Source of the DNA: CAZPKH01 sp964407165 | Lineage (GTDB): Bacteria > Bacteroidota > Bacteroidia > Bacteroidales > Muribaculaceae | Direction of reading: 5' to 3' | DNA: 64,000 nucleotides | Assembly: GCA_964407165.1 (NCBI GenBank) | Contig: CAYOUJ010000002.1 | Coordinates: forward strand, 41,081 to 105,080 | Shown: one piece after another, positions 42,441 to 51,266 of the stretch | Numbering within the stretch: position 1 is the stretch's first letter | How the letters are laid out: each line of letters opens with the position of its first letter | Program-made: the position numbers and the translations under genes | Notes under the pieces: model-generated | The model's input: the letters and a program-made list of their open reading frames with translations, nothing else | Told to the model about the DNA's origin: nothing | Database searches by the model: none

Positions 42441-43807
42441 GACGGGTTGGCTGTTGAGGTTAGTATGCCGCGGGCGAGGAGGGTCTCTACGACGGCGCCG
42501 GCGGGGACCGCGGCGGGGTCTGTGACGGCGCGGCCGTCGACTCGGGTTATTGAGTAACCGCGCTCAAGGGTGGCCTGGGGTGAGAGTACGCAAAGCAATT
42601 GCTCGCGGGCGTCGAGGCGCTCGGCGGCGGTGTGCAGAGGCGTGGCGGCAAGCTGGCCCAGCTGCTGCACGCGCGTGTCGAGGCGCTCTGCGGCGGTGCG
42701 CAGGGTTGCGGCGGTAAGCTGGGGCAGGCGGCCGGCGGTGTCGTCGAGGCGTGCCAGGCCGCGGGTGACGGGGGTCTGGGCGGCAGCGGCGATCTCCATG
42801 AGGCGCTCTTTGAGACGCGCCTCCGCGGCGGCGGTGGCGGCGCCGGGCAGCACGGGAAGGCGCGCTGCGCAGTAGCTCAGGTGCTCGCGCTCGGCGCCGA
42901 CGGCCTGCAGGACCACGGCGTGGAGGTCGCGGGCCTTGAGGTCGATCCAGTCGAGTATCTTGACGGCGCGTGCGACGATGGCCTCGGCGGCGGCCGTGGG
43001 GGTCTTGACGACGGTGTTGGCAACGAGGTCGAGCACGGTGGTGTCGCGGTCGTGGCCGATGCCGACGATGACGGGCAGGGGGAACATGGCGATGTTTGCA
43101 GCCAGGTCGTAGCTCTCGAAGCAGAGGAGGTCGCTGGAGGAGCCGCCGCCGCGGATGATGACCACGCAGTCCCAGCGGTCTTGCTCGGCGGCAACGGCCT
43201 CGAGGGCGGCTATGATGGTGGGCACGGCGCGGTCGCCCTGCATGAGGGCCTCGAAGAGGCGAGTGGTGTAGCGTATGCCGCGGGGGTTGAGGAGGAGCTG
43301 CTTTATGAAGTCGCCATATCCGGCGGCCTGGCGTGCGGAGATGACGGCGACGCGCAGGGCCGGGACGGGCCACTCGACCTGGCGGTTGGCGTCGATGATG
43401 CCCTCGCGGCGCAGGCGCGCGGCTATCTCGGCGCGGCGGCGCAGGAGGTCGCCCATGGTGTAGGTGGGGTCGATGTCGTCGATGTTGAGCGACAGGCCGT
43501 ACTGCGGGCTGTATTGGACGGTGCCGTGGACGAGCACCTTTATATTGTTTGCCACGCGTGTGCCCGTGGCGGCCTCGAACTTGCGCAGCACCGGGGCGGC
43601 GACTCCGGCCCACAAAGTCACGCGCATCTCAGCCACCCGGCGCCCCGAGTCGTCCTTCTCGACCAGGGTGAAGTAGCAGTGTCGTTGGTAGCGGAAGTCG
43701 GAGACCTCGCCGCGCACCCAGACGTCGGTGAGAGCGGGGTTGCGGTTGATGACGCCGGCGATGCGTGCGTTTAGCTCGAGCAGGGAGATTGCAACCACGA
43801 ATTTCAC
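42437..43807 (-). CDS. xseA: exodeoxyribonuclease VII large subunit
   Basis: Up to 456 residues. It has an OB-fold N-terminus (VWVRGEVSDFRYQRHCYFTLVEKD) and a catalytic core with RVAVISARQAAGYGDF, VVIIRGGGSSSDLLCFE and PVIVGIGHDRDTTVLDLVAN. A long helical region and the C-terminal RGYSITRVDGRAV follow. There is no ATG start: the first possible starts are GTG at 43807 or 43798, both inside the ACGAATTTC word repeat. The usual family start (SLLELNARI) lies just after, so 43798 is equally likely. Confidence 0.9.
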   Translation of the reverse strand: MKFVVAISLLELNARIAGVINRNPALTDVWVRGEVSDFRYQRHCYFTLVEKDDSGRRVAEMRVTLWAGVAAPVLRKFEAATGTRVANNIKVLVHGTVQYSPQYGLSLNIDDIDPTYTMGDLLRRRAEIAARLRREGIIDANRQVEWPVPALRVAVISARQAAGYGDFIKQLLLNPRGIRYTTRLFEALMQGDRAVPTIIAALEAVAAEQDRWDCVVIIRGGGSSSDLLCFESYDLAANIAMFPLPVIVGIGHDRDTTVLDLVANTVVKTPTAAAEAIVARAVKILDWIDLKARDLHAVVLQAVGAEREHLSYCAARLPVLPGAATAAAEARLKERLMEIAAAAQTPVTRGLARLDDTAGRLPQLTAATLRTAAERLDTRVQQLGQLAATPLHTAAERLDAREQLLCVLSPQATLERGYSITRVDGRAVTDPAAVPAGAVVETLLARGILTSTANPS

Positions 43808-43845
43808 GAATTAAGCGAATTTCACGAATTTTTATTTCACGAAGA
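43793..43845. repeat. ACGAATTTC word repeats overlapping the xseA start
   Basis: ACCACGAATTTCACGAATTAAGCGAATTTCACGAATTTTTATTTCACGAA: the 9-10 nt word is iterated four to five times, same family as 18841-18912 after the TrmH gene. Confidence 0.7.
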
Positions 43846-43908
43846 AACAAAAGAGAGGAAGAATCTTTTAGGGTTTCTTTTGTTTGTGATGTTTGTGCAT
43901 GAGGCACC

Positions 43909-44553
43909 TTATTTGTTGAGGGTGAGTTTTTTGCCGGTCCAGGCGTAGGTGAGGGTTGGGCGCAGGTAGGGGGTGAGCATCATGTACACGTCGTCGCTGA
44001 GGAAGTCGGCGAGGGTGTTGGTGAGCGTCAGCGTGGCCGTTGCGGGGTCGTAGTAGTATTCGGCGAGCATGAATGGCACCATCCCCTCGACCATGGCCTG
44101 GTTCTTGCGTCCCTCAGGGGTGAGCCAGTCGGTAAGCGACGGCTCGGCAAACACCTTGTCGGCAGCTACGGGAGCCCAGGTGTCGGCGCGGTAAAACTGC
44201 AGGCGCGAGTCCTTCGACGGCGTCGACAGGGTGATTACCAGGGCTATCACGTCGTTGCTCTCGGAGGCGGCTGGGAGTATGATCAGGTGGTAAGTCGACG
44301 AGGGCGTCATCTCGATGGTCATCATCTCGTCGGTCATGGCGGTGATGCGCGAGCGTCCGTCGAGCATGTTGTCGACGGGGCGCTGCTGTCCGGCAAGGTA
44401 ATAGTCGACCATGTCGAGGCGGTCGTTGCGACCGAGGAGCATGAACACGTCGGGGGGAGCGGAGGTGAACGCCTCCGATGCTTTCAGGCGGGCGTGGGCG
44501 GGGAGGGCGGAGAGGGCGGCGAGGAGGGCGAGTATATAAACCTTAACTTTCAT
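43909..44553 (-). CDS. DUF3256-like secreted protein
   Basis: 214 residues from the ATG at 44553. Signal peptide (MKVKVYILALLAALSALPAHA). The mature part reads TSAPPDVFMLLGRNDRLDMVDYYLAGQQRP, then ITAMTDEMMTIEMTPSSTY and a C-terminal LRPTLTYAWTGKKL, which fits the DUF3256 family of Bacteroidales. The function is unknown. A TATCTTTG box (44580-44587 on the minus strand) lies 26 nt upstream. Confidence 0.75.
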   Translation of the reverse strand: MKVKVYILALLAALSALPAHARLKASEAFTSAPPDVFMLLGRNDRLDMVDYYLAGQQRPVDNMLDGRSRITAMTDEMMTIEMTPSSTYHLIILPAASESNDVIALVITLSTPSKDSRLQFYRADTWAPVAADKVFAEPSLTDWLTPEGRKNQAMVEGMVPFMLAEYYYDPATATLTLTNTLADFLSDDVYMMLTPYLRPTLTYAWTGKKLTLNK

Positions 44554-44579
44554 AGTGTCGTCATTGATTAATGTGCGGA

Positions 44580-44587
44580 CAAAGATA
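44580..44587 (-). promoter_or_regulatory. -7 box of the DUF3256 gene
   Basis: CAAAGATA on the plus strand reads TATCTTTG on the minus strand. Confidence 0.55.
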
Positions 44588-44619
44588 GGAAAAAAATGGG
44601 AGGGGGCAAAAAATGAAGC

Positions 44620-44742
44620 AAGGATTGTCGTCGCGACAACCCTTACCACAACTTATGATAGTTTATACAGGGAATTGATGTCTTGTCTTAGGTTATGGCC
44701 TCGGAGGCACGCGGCCTCCAAAACACGTGGCAAAGGTAACAA
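44620..44742 (-). other. promoter plus hairpins in an untranslated spacer
   Basis: CAAAGGTA (near 44735) reads TACCTTTG on the minus strand and is followed by GGAGGC-ACGC-GGCCTCC-type and TTGTCG-TCG-CGACAA hairpins. There is no gene of its own. It may be an upstream promoter with a structured leader for the DUF3256 gene, or a small RNA. Confidence 0.25.
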
Positions 44743-44781
44743 TAAAAATCTTATATGGAACAAATATTTTTAAAATTTTTG

Positions 44782-46386
44782 TTAAAACACACGTTTCCAT
44801 ATCCACAGGTCGAAGCCGGTGGAGTCGGCGGGGGCAAATCCGTGCCGGCGCAGGAGGGCCTCGATGCGGGGCTGGAGGAGGTTTTTGGGGTGAACGACGC
44901 CTGTGCCGTGGAACTCGCTGCCCACCAGAGCGACAGTGGAGTAGCGTGGCAGGGCGCGCTCGATCTCGGCGCAGACGGCGGTGCTGTCGCGCTCGTTGTA
45001 ATACTCGAAGCGCTGGGGGGCGTAGTCCTGATAGTCAGGCATGAGCAGGCGGCAGAGGTATTTGTTGTTGCCGAGTATCATGAGCGAGTCGGCCCGCTGG
45101 AGCAGGGGCAGGTTCTCGTTTATGAAGTCGCGGTGGTATTCGTCGAATTTCAGGCCCCGGAGCATGCCGGTAGCGCGGGCCTCGTAGCGTCCGCGCATGG
45201 GTCCGCTGGCGGAGAGGCGGCAGAAGTACCACTGCTGTGAGACGTAAGTGATGCCGACCATCATGGCGGCGAAGACGGCCATTGCCCACAGTCGGCGGAA
45301 GCGCAGCGGGGGGGGAGTGAGCAGGGGTATGGCGAATGGTAGGAAAGCCAGGGCCATGAATCGGTTGAGCCAGACGTTCGAGCCGGGCATCTGCAGGAGG
45401 CTGAAGGTGGCGAGTATTATAATAATGTGTCGGCGGGGCGCGAGGGCGCTGCCCCGCTCCCCGCGGAGGATGGGGGCGAGGAGCATGACGATGAAGGCGG
45501 GGTAAACCATGCCGCGGATGTCGCAGAGGCGGTGGAGGCCGTATCTGAAGACCATGTATGAGACCATGGCGCCGACGACGAGGGAAACGGCCACGTAGAG
45601 TGCACGGCTGCGCAGGCGCATGGCGTCGGCCATGATGCCCATGAACACGATGGACCAGAGGGCGGGGTACAGGATGCGGCGGCCGGTCATCTTGAAGAAG
45701 CGGAAGTAGGCGTATGCGGAGTCGTGGAGGGAGGTGACGCTGTCGGAGTTGAGGAGGTCGAGGTATGCGCCCGTGGAGCCGTATATGCAGACGATGCCGA
45801 GGATGCCGACGGCAGCGGCGACGATGGTGCAGATGGCGGCCTGCTTGTATCGGCGGTGGCAGAGCATGACGATGACCACGGCGGCGACGGTGACGGCGGA
45901 GGGGGCGCGCATGAGGGCAGTCAGGGCGGCAAGGAGGGCGACGAGGATGGTGCGGGGCAGCGCGGGCTTGTTCCACCAGGCGAGGGTGGCGTAGAGGGTG
46001 AGGGTAAGGAGGCACTCGGAGGTGATGTTCCAGTCGTAGATACCGTTGGAGCCGATGAGCAGGACTATGAACGAGAAGGCGCAGGCGCTGAGCAGGGGGC
46101 GGTGGAGGCGGCGCTGGAGGTATACGGCGCCGGCGCCGGCCATGATGGCGGTGAAGATGAGGGCGAGCACACGCAGCTGGAGGATGCCGCGGCCGAAGAT
46201 CTGCATCCACCCGTAGCCGAGGGCGTCGGTGAGGGGGGCGACGGGGACAGTGCGGTAGTCGAGGCACTGCACGGCCTGGTACGGCTCGTCGGTGTCGAAG
46301 ACCGAGAAGTCGATGATGAGGCATGCGCCGGCGATGCCGAGGAGGGCGACGATGACGGCAAGCAGGTATTGGAGGCGGGGGCTCAC
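44782..46386 (-). CDS. GT-C type membrane glycosyltransferase-like protein
   Basis: 534 residues with about 11-12 predicted membrane helices. The first periplasmic loop carries FDTDEPYQ, the acidic pair typical of GT39/ArnT-like enzymes that use polyprenyl-linked sugars. The C-terminal soluble segment contains DSLMILGNNKYLCRL. The donor could be supplied by the GT2 protein at 12888, but the two are far apart. Residues about 309-318 (RGERGSALAPRR) are encoded by a single arm of the GC-rich palindromic element between two helices. It is the last gene of a three-gene minus-strand operon. Confidence 0.75.
   Translation of the reverse strand: MSPRLQYLLAVIVALLGIAGACLIIDFSVFDTDEPYQAVQCLDYRTVPVAPLTDALGYGWMQIFGRGILQLRVLALIFTAIMAGAGAVYLQRRLHRPLLSACAFSFIVLLIGSNGIYDWNITSECLLTLTLYATLAWWNKPALPRTILVALLAALTALMRAPSAVTVAAVVIVMLCHRRYKQAAICTIVAAAVGILGIVCIYGSTGAYLDLLNSDSVTSLHDSAYAYFRFFKMTGRRILYPALWSIVFMGIMADAMRLRSRALYVAVSLVVGAMVSYMVFRYGLHRLCDIRGMVYPAFIVMLLAPILRGERGSALAPRRHIIIILATFSLLQMPGSNVWLNRFMALAFLPFAIPLLTPPPLRFRRLWAMAVFAAMMVGITYVSQQWYFCRLSASGPMRGRYEARATGMLRGLKFDEYHRDFINENLPLLQRADSLMILGNNKYLCRLLMPDYQDYAPQRFEYYNERDSTAVCAEIERALPRYSTVALVGSEFHGTGVVHPKNLLQPRIEALLRRHGFAPADSTGFDLWIWKRVF
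45433..45460. repeat. single GC-rich element arm inside the GT-C gene
   Basis: It matches 253-280 with one change (GCTGCC for GCCGCC). It lies in frame in a predicted loop. Confidence 0.85.
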
Positions 46387-46416
46387 GGGGGAGGCGGGGG
46401 ACGGGCGTGCGGGGGG

Positions 46417-46656
46417 TTATTGGTTATGGCGGTGGAGGGGGCGCTCGGGGCGTCCCTCGGCGCGGCGGCGCTCGCGGCGGCGCAGGGTGAAGAAGAGGCC
46501 GACGATGCACAGCAGCGAGAGGCCGGCGATGGTGAAGTAGTAGGCGTAGTGGCCGGCGCGCAGCTCGCCGCGGCCGATGTAGCACATCACCGCCAGGTAA
46601 ACCAGCAGGATGGCGGGGAGCACTACTGACTTGCGCAGACGCGGGCGTGGGCTCAT
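46417..46656 (-). CDS. small membrane protein
   Basis: 79 residues, two membrane helices (VVLPAILLVYLAVMCYI and YYFTIAGLSLLCIVGLFFTL) and a very basic C-terminal tail (RRRERRRAEGRPERP). Its ATG overlaps the stop of the upstream fusion gene (ATGA), and the GT-C gene starts 30 nt downstream, so it is a member of the operon. No family recognised. Confidence 0.7.
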   Translation of the reverse strand: MSPRPRLRKSVVLPAILLVYLAVMCYIGRGELRAGHYAYYFTIAGLSLLCIVGLFFTLRRRERRRAEGRPERPLHRHNQ

Positions 46657-47984
46657 GGCAGAGGAATGGTTTCGGCGGGGAGGTCGCAGAGCACGTATTT
46701 CGACTTCGCGGGGTCGAACTTGCCACTCTCCAGGTGGGTGTAGATGCGCAGGGCGGCCCAGGCGTCGATGGCGCCGTAGATGGCCTGTGCCTCGCTCAGG
46801 CGCGGGGCCTCCCAGTTGCTGAGCCGCTGGTTTTTGGAGATGCGGCGGCCGAAGATGATGCCGTAAATCTTTTGCAGCGAGGCATCGACGATGTCGAAGC
46901 GGCCTACGTAGCCCTGCAGGTCGATGAACGCCCCGGGGGTGAACGACGGCTCGATGCGCTGCAGGGCGTGGACGTCGTCCTTGAGCGAGAGGCCTACCTT
47001 CTTGACCTTCTCCGTCTCGAGGAACTTGCGGAGCTCGGGCATGAATCCGGTCTTGTTGATGCGGAAGAGGAATGCTCTGCGGGGGGTGCTGATCTGCACG
47101 AGCGAGGGGCTGTTTGTGCGGCCCTTGCGAAAGGAGGGACGGGTCTCGGTGTCGATGCCGACTATCTTCTGGCGGTTGAGCCACTTGAGGGCGGTCTTTG
47201 CGGCTGCGGTGTCCTCGATGACGGTGATGGTGCCGGGGAAGGTGACCATGGGGAGCTCGGCGAGCTGGAGCTTGCTGATGGAGAGCTTGCGCTCACCCTC
47301 GGGCACGTTGCGGGGCACCTGCTGCTTCTTGACGGGCTGCAGGTTGTTAGCATCGACCTCGGGGATGTCGATGACGCGGACGTTGCGGAAACGGGCTCCC
47401 ACGTAGCGCTCGAGGAAGCGGCGCATGGCGGGGGTTTCCTCCGTGTCGGCGTAGTGGTTGAAGAGGACGGCCTCGACGCGCATATTGCGGCGGCGGAGCA
47501 CCTCGAGGGTCATCACGGCGTGGTGGAGCGCGGCGTCGGTGCCGCAGACCACCAGGGCGATGGGGAGGCTGCGGTTTTGCACGTAGTCGATGGTGCAAAC
47601 GTCGTCGGTCAGGGGGGCCATGAGGCCGAAGGTATCCTCCATGAGCACGGTGTCATACTGCTTGCGCAGGCGGCGCATCGAGCGGTCGAGCTCGTGGAAG
47701 TCGACCACCTCCCCCTCGAGCAGGGGGGGACGGGTGGAGCGTATGCTTAGCGGTGCGGTATGTCGCTGCACATCGTCGTCGAGCAGCCCCAGGCCCATAA
47801 GGCGGCGGTGGGTGACGATGTCGCTTGAGGCGTCGACCGTGGCGTCGACGACGCCGCCGGTGAGCATAAATTTCTGAGTTATTACCTTTTGGCCGGCCGC
47901 GGCAAGCATGCGCGCCCACCAGCCGGTGGCGTAGGTACGCCCAGCCTGCGGAGCCACGGAAGTTACAAAAATAGTCTGACTCAT
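46653..47984 (-). CDS. BioD-like domain fused to a DEDD 3'-5' exonuclease
   Basis: 443 residues in one open frame. Residues 1-225 resemble dethiobiotin synthetase (IFVTSVAPQAGRTYATGW, KFMLTGG, SSDIVTHRRLMG, VLMEDTFGLMAPL). The P-loop has lost its Lys (GRT for GKT) and the BioD glycine motif after Glu is gone, so this half is probably not a working synthetase. Residues about 232-443 are a WRN/RNase D-type exonuclease with VGIDTETRPSF (DEDD motif I), VGLSLKDDVHAL (II) and YGAIDAWAALRIY (III with Tyr or Ala-Ala-type variant). Homologues of the exonuclease half normally start near KLQLAELPMV. No other biotin gene is nearby. Confidence 0.8.
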   Translation of the reverse strand: MSQTIFVTSVAPQAGRTYATGWWARMLAAAGQKVITQKFMLTGGVVDATVDASSDIVTHRRLMGLGLLDDDVQRHTAPLSIRSTRPPLLEGEVVDFHELDRSMRRLRKQYDTVLMEDTFGLMAPLTDDVCTIDYVQNRSLPIALVVCGTDAALHHAVMTLEVLRRRNMRVEAVLFNHYADTEETPAMRRFLERYVGARFRNVRVIDIPEVDANNLQPVKKQQVPRNVPEGERKLSISKLQLAELPMVTFPGTITVIEDTAAAKTALKWLNRQKIVGIDTETRPSFRKGRTNSPSLVQISTPRRAFLFRINKTGFMPELRKFLETEKVKKVGLSLKDDVHALQRIEPSFTPGAFIDLQGYVGRFDIVDASLQKIYGIIFGRRISKNQRLSNWEAPRLSEAQAIYGAIDAWAALRIYTHLESGKFDPAKSKYVLCDLPAETIPLP

Positions 47985-48077
47985 AATTTGTTAATGCACG
48001 ATGCACAAAGCATAATGCATAATAGGCTGCGTGTGAGGGCAGCGGGCTATGCAAATGCAAGGTGCTGAATGCACCCG

Positions 48078-48085
48078 CAAAGTTA
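48078..48085 (-). promoter_or_regulatory. -7 box of the fusion-gene operon
   Basis: CAAAGTTA on the plus strand reads TAACTTTG on the minus strand, 93 nt before the ATG at 47984. GCATAAT words fill the leader. Confidence 0.5.
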
Positions 48086-48181
48086 GCACAAATAAGTTAC
48101 ATTTAAGTGTTTTTCCCCGCTGTTTTTTGCCCGCGCGTGCAAAATTAATGGCGTATGGGGTGGCGGGTGAGAATTTTTTTG

Positions 48182-48189
48182 TAACTTTG
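48182..48189 (+). promoter_or_regulatory. -7 box of the mannose-6-phosphate isomerase gene
   Basis: TAACTTTG lies 36 nt before the ATG at 48226 and shows that the longer reading frame from 48049 is not the gene start. Confidence 0.65.
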
Positions 48190-48225
48190 CAGCCCGAATT
48201 GTCACCAATAGGACAGCGTTATCTA

Positions 48226-49227
48226 ATGGAACAACTCTCTGCCGCCACCGTCCCCGTCACCGTGGCCACGCTCCCGGCCTTCAAGCTGCGACCGTGGCTA
48301 AAGCCCGTATTGTGGGGCGGCCGGCGCATCGCCTCTTTCAAGGGTCTGGCGCCGTCGGAGGAGGCCATCGGGGAGAGCTGGGAGCTGTCGGCGCTGTCGG
48401 GCAAGGAGAGCGTGGTGGCCGAAGGCCCGGACAAGGGGCTTACGCTCAGCCAGCTGGCGGAGCGCTACGGCGCGGCGCTGGTGGGGGCGAAGAACACCGG
48501 GAGGGAGTTTCCGTTGCTGATAAAGTTTATCGACGCGCGGCGCAACCTGTCGCTGCAGGTGCACCCCGACGATGCCATGGCCGCGGAGCGGCACGGGTGC
48601 GCGGGGAAGACGGAGATGTGGTATATCATCGACTCCGAGCCGGAGAGCATCATCTACGCCGGATTCGCCCACGACGTGGACCCGGCGGACTATCCGCGGC
48701 TGGTGGCATCAGGTGAGATTATTGACCATGTGTTGGCGCACACGTCGTCGCCGGGGGATGTCTACTTCCTGCCGGCGGGGCGCATACACGCCGTCGGCAC
48801 GGGCAACTTCCTGATAGAGGTGCAGCGTCCGAGCGACGTGACCTATCGTGTCTATGACTACAAGCGCCTCGACGCCGACGGCCGAGAGCGGCCGCTGCAC
48901 ATCGACGAGGCGCGGGAGGCGCTCGACTTCTCGGCGTGCACCGACCTGCGGCCTCTGAGGCCCGTGCGCGTGGACGACGGACTGGCGACGCTCAGCCAGT
49001 GTGAATATTTCAATGTGAAGCGCCTCACCGTTGAAGGTGAGTATGACGCTGACATACAGCATATCGACTCGTTCATCTCCCTGACGTGCATCGCCGGACG
49101 GCTGCGTGTGCGCACCGACGACACGCGGCCTGTGCGCCTGCGACAGGGTGAGACGGCGCTCATCGGCGCCTGCGTCCGACGACTTAGGCTCGCCGGTAAC
49201 GCCATAGTGGTGACCGCGCGAGTCTGA
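48226..49227 (+). CDS. manA: mannose-6-phosphate isomerase, class I
   Basis: 333 residues from the ATG at 48226. It interconverts fructose-6-phosphate and mannose-6-phosphate, the entry to GDP-mannose. The cupin/zinc motifs are LKPVLWGGRRI and GESWELSAL in the N-terminus, KFIDARRNLSLQVHPDD with the Gln-x-His zinc ligands near residue 109, KTEMWYII with the Glu ligand, and PAGRIHAVG near residue 183. The short (about 320 residue) form is usual in Bacteroidetes and Firmicutes. Confidence 0.92.
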   Translation: MEQLSAATVPVTVATLPAFKLRPWLKPVLWGGRRIASFKGLAPSEEAIGESWELSALSGKESVVAEGPDKGLTLSQLAERYGAALVGAKNTGREFPLLIKFIDARRNLSLQVHPDDAMAAERHGCAGKTEMWYIIDSEPESIIYAGFAHDVDPADYPRLVASGEIIDHVLAHTSSPGDVYFLPAGRIHAVGTGNFLIEVQRPSDVTYRVYDYKRLDADGRERPLHIDEAREALDFSACTDLRPLRPVRVDDGLATLSQCEYFNVKRLTVEGEYDADIQHIDSFISLTCIAGRLRVRTDDTRPVRLRQGETALIGACVRRLRLAGNAIVVTARV

Positions 49228-49341
49228 CAGGCTACGTATAAATTCTGCCTACAAGGGGCACAAGACACACCCCTCCAATCCATAACAAACTAAAACTTAA
49301 ACAATTATGCATAGTGTATCATGCATTATGCATTAGAAGAA

Positions 49342-49959
49342 ATGAACAACGAGCAGATTAAAGTGATGTTTGCCGAGCCGGAGCACGCAAAATACTCCGA
49401 GCAGATAGTGCAACTCATCTACGAGTCGGCCCTGCAGCGCGGCACGGGCATCGCTCGCCGTTCGCCCGAGTACATCGCGGCGAAGATCAACGGCGGGAAG
49501 GCGGTGGTGGCGCTGGCCGACGACCGACTCATCGGTTTCAGCTACATCGAGAGTTGGGAACACGGCGACTATGTGGCCACGTCGGGTCTGATAGTGGACC
49601 CGGAGTTCCGACGACTTGGGCTCGCCTCGCGCATCAAGGCCAAGACCTTTGAGCTGGCACGTCTGCGGTTTCCGTTCGCCAAAATCTTCAGCATCACCAC
49701 GTCGCTGCCGGTGATGAAGCTCAACACCAAGCTTGGCTACCAGCCGGTGACGTTCTCGGAGCTGACGACGGACGAGGAGTTCTGGGACGGCTGCAAGGGG
49801 TGTGTCAACTTTGACATCCTGCAGCGCAACGACCGCACGCGGTGTCTGTGCACGGGGATGCTCTACGACCCCAAGGCGACGCTCAAGCGCCCCAAGCGCC
49901 ACGGCGCCTACTGGATGTGGCTTGGCGGCAAGCTCAAGAAAATCTTCCACTTAAAATAA
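49342..49959 (+). CDS. GNAT acyltransferase, first gene of the arginine operon
   Basis: 205 residues from the ATG at 49342 (the earlier ATG at 49321 is in the word repeat). GNAT fold with SGLIVDPEFRRLGLASRIK, where RRLGLA is the acyl-CoA pyrophosphate loop. Its position directly upstream of argG and the other arg genes suggests that it makes the N-acylglutamate that starts the pathway, i.e. N-acetyl- or, with an N-succinyl-type ArgF', N-succinylglutamate. CoA donor specificity cannot be read from the sequence. Confidence 0.8.
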   Translation: MNNEQIKVMFAEPEHAKYSEQIVQLIYESALQRGTGIARRSPEYIAAKINGGKAVVALADDRLIGFSYIESWEHGDYVATSGLIVDPEFRRLGLASRIKAKTFELARLRFPFAKIFSITTSLPVMKLNTKLGYQPVTFSELTTDEEFWDGCKGCVNFDILQRNDRTRCLCTGMLYDPKATLKRPKRHGAYWMWLGGKLKKIFHLK

Positions 49960-49961
49960 AT

Positions 49962-50040
49962 ATCGACAACTATCGATAGCCTATCGATAATCATCGATAA
50001 TTATCGATTGATTATCGTTTGATTATCGAAAAAAAATCAA
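49962..50040. repeat. TATCGATAATCA word repeats
   Basis: The spacer before argG consists of about six iterations of ATCGATAA/TATCGATT words, also self-complementary. The same family fills 52232-52297 before argD. Confidence 0.7.
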
Positions 50041-50066
50041 CGAAAACCCATAACCTCCGCATAACA

Positions 50067-51263
50067 ATGAAAAAGAAAGTAGTCCTCGCATTCTCCGGCG
50101 GCCTCGACACCTCCTTCGCCGTCAAATATCTCTCGGAAGACCTCGGCTATGAGGTGCACACCGCCATCGCCAACACCGGCGGCTTCTCGGAGGAGGAGCT
50201 GGCCGTCATCGCCGACAAGGCCGCGCGCCTGGGCGCCGCCAGCCACGCCACCCTCGACGTCACCAAAGAGTATTACGACAAGAGCATACGCTACATGATA
50301 GCCGGCAACGTGCTGCGCAACGGCACGTATCCCATCTCCGTCAGCTCGGAGCGCATCTTCCAGGCCATCGCCATCATCGAATACGCCAAGAAGATCGGCG
50401 CCGACGCCGTGGCCCACGGCTCGACGGGAGCCGGCAACGACCAGGTGCGCTTCGACCTCACCTTCCAGATACTCGCCCCGGGCATCGAGATCATCACCCC
50501 CACGCGCGACATGAACCTCACACGCGAGTATGAGATCAACTATCTCAAGGAGCACGGCTACGAGGCTGACTTCAAGAAGCTTGAATATTCCATCAACAAG
50601 GGCCTGTGGGGCACGAGCGTAGGCGGCAAGGAGACTCTTCACTCCGAGCAGACGCTGCCGGAGGAGGCCTACCCCTCGCAGGTGACCAAGACGGAGCCTG
50701 AGAAGCTGACGCTGACGTTCACCAAGGGTGAGCTTACGGCCGTCAACGGCAAGGAGTACGCCGACCGCATCGAGGCCATCCGCGAGGTTGAGCGGCTTGG
50801 CGCGCGCTACGGCATCGGCCGCGACATGCACATCGGCGACACCATCATCGGCATCAAGGGCCGCGTGGGCTTCGAGGCCGCAGGCCCGATACTCATCATC
50901 AACGCCCACAAGATGCTTGAGAAGCATGTGCTGACCAAGTGGCAGCTCTACTGGAAGGACCAGATCGGCACCTGGTACGGGATGTTCCTGCACGAGGCGC
51001 AGTACCTCGAGCCGGTGATGCGCGACATGGAAGCCTACCTGCGCAGCTCGCAGGAGAACGTGACGGGCACGGTCGAGATCACCCTGCGACCCTACACCTA
51101 CACCCTGGTCGGCGTCGACTCCCCCTACGACCTGATGAAGACCGACTTCGGCGAGTATGGCGAGGTCAGCAACGCCTGGACCGCCGACGACGTCAAGGGG
51201 TTCACCAAGATCTTGGGCAACCAGATGAAGATATATTACAACGTGCAAAACCGCAACAAGTAA
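50067..51263 (+). CDS. argG: argininosuccinate synthase
   Basis: 398 residues from the ATG at 50067. ATP-binding P-loop LAFSGGLDTSFAV near residue 6, HGSTGAGNDQVRFDL near residue 117 and a C-terminal TVEITLRPYTYTLVGVDSPYDL. It condenses citrulline and aspartate to argininosuccinate. argC follows after 3 nt. Confidence 0.95.
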   Translation: MKKKVVLAFSGGLDTSFAVKYLSEDLGYEVHTAIANTGGFSEEELAVIADKAARLGAASHATLDVTKEYYDKSIRYMIAGNVLRNGTYPISVSSERIFQAIAIIEYAKKIGADAVAHGSTGAGNDQVRFDLTFQILAPGIEIITPTRDMNLTREYEINYLKEHGYEADFKKLEYSINKGLWGTSVGGKETLHSEQTLPEEAYPSQVTKTEPEKLTLTFTKGELTAVNGKEYADRIEAIREVERLGARYGIGRDMHIGDTIIGIKGRVGFEAAGPILIINAHKMLEKHVLTKWQLYWKDQIGTWYGMFLHEAQYLEPVMRDMEAYLRSSQENVTGTVEITLRPYTYTLVGVDSPYDLMKTDFGEYGEVSNAWTADDVKGFTKILGNQMKIYYNVQNRNK

Positions 51264-51266
51264 CCG

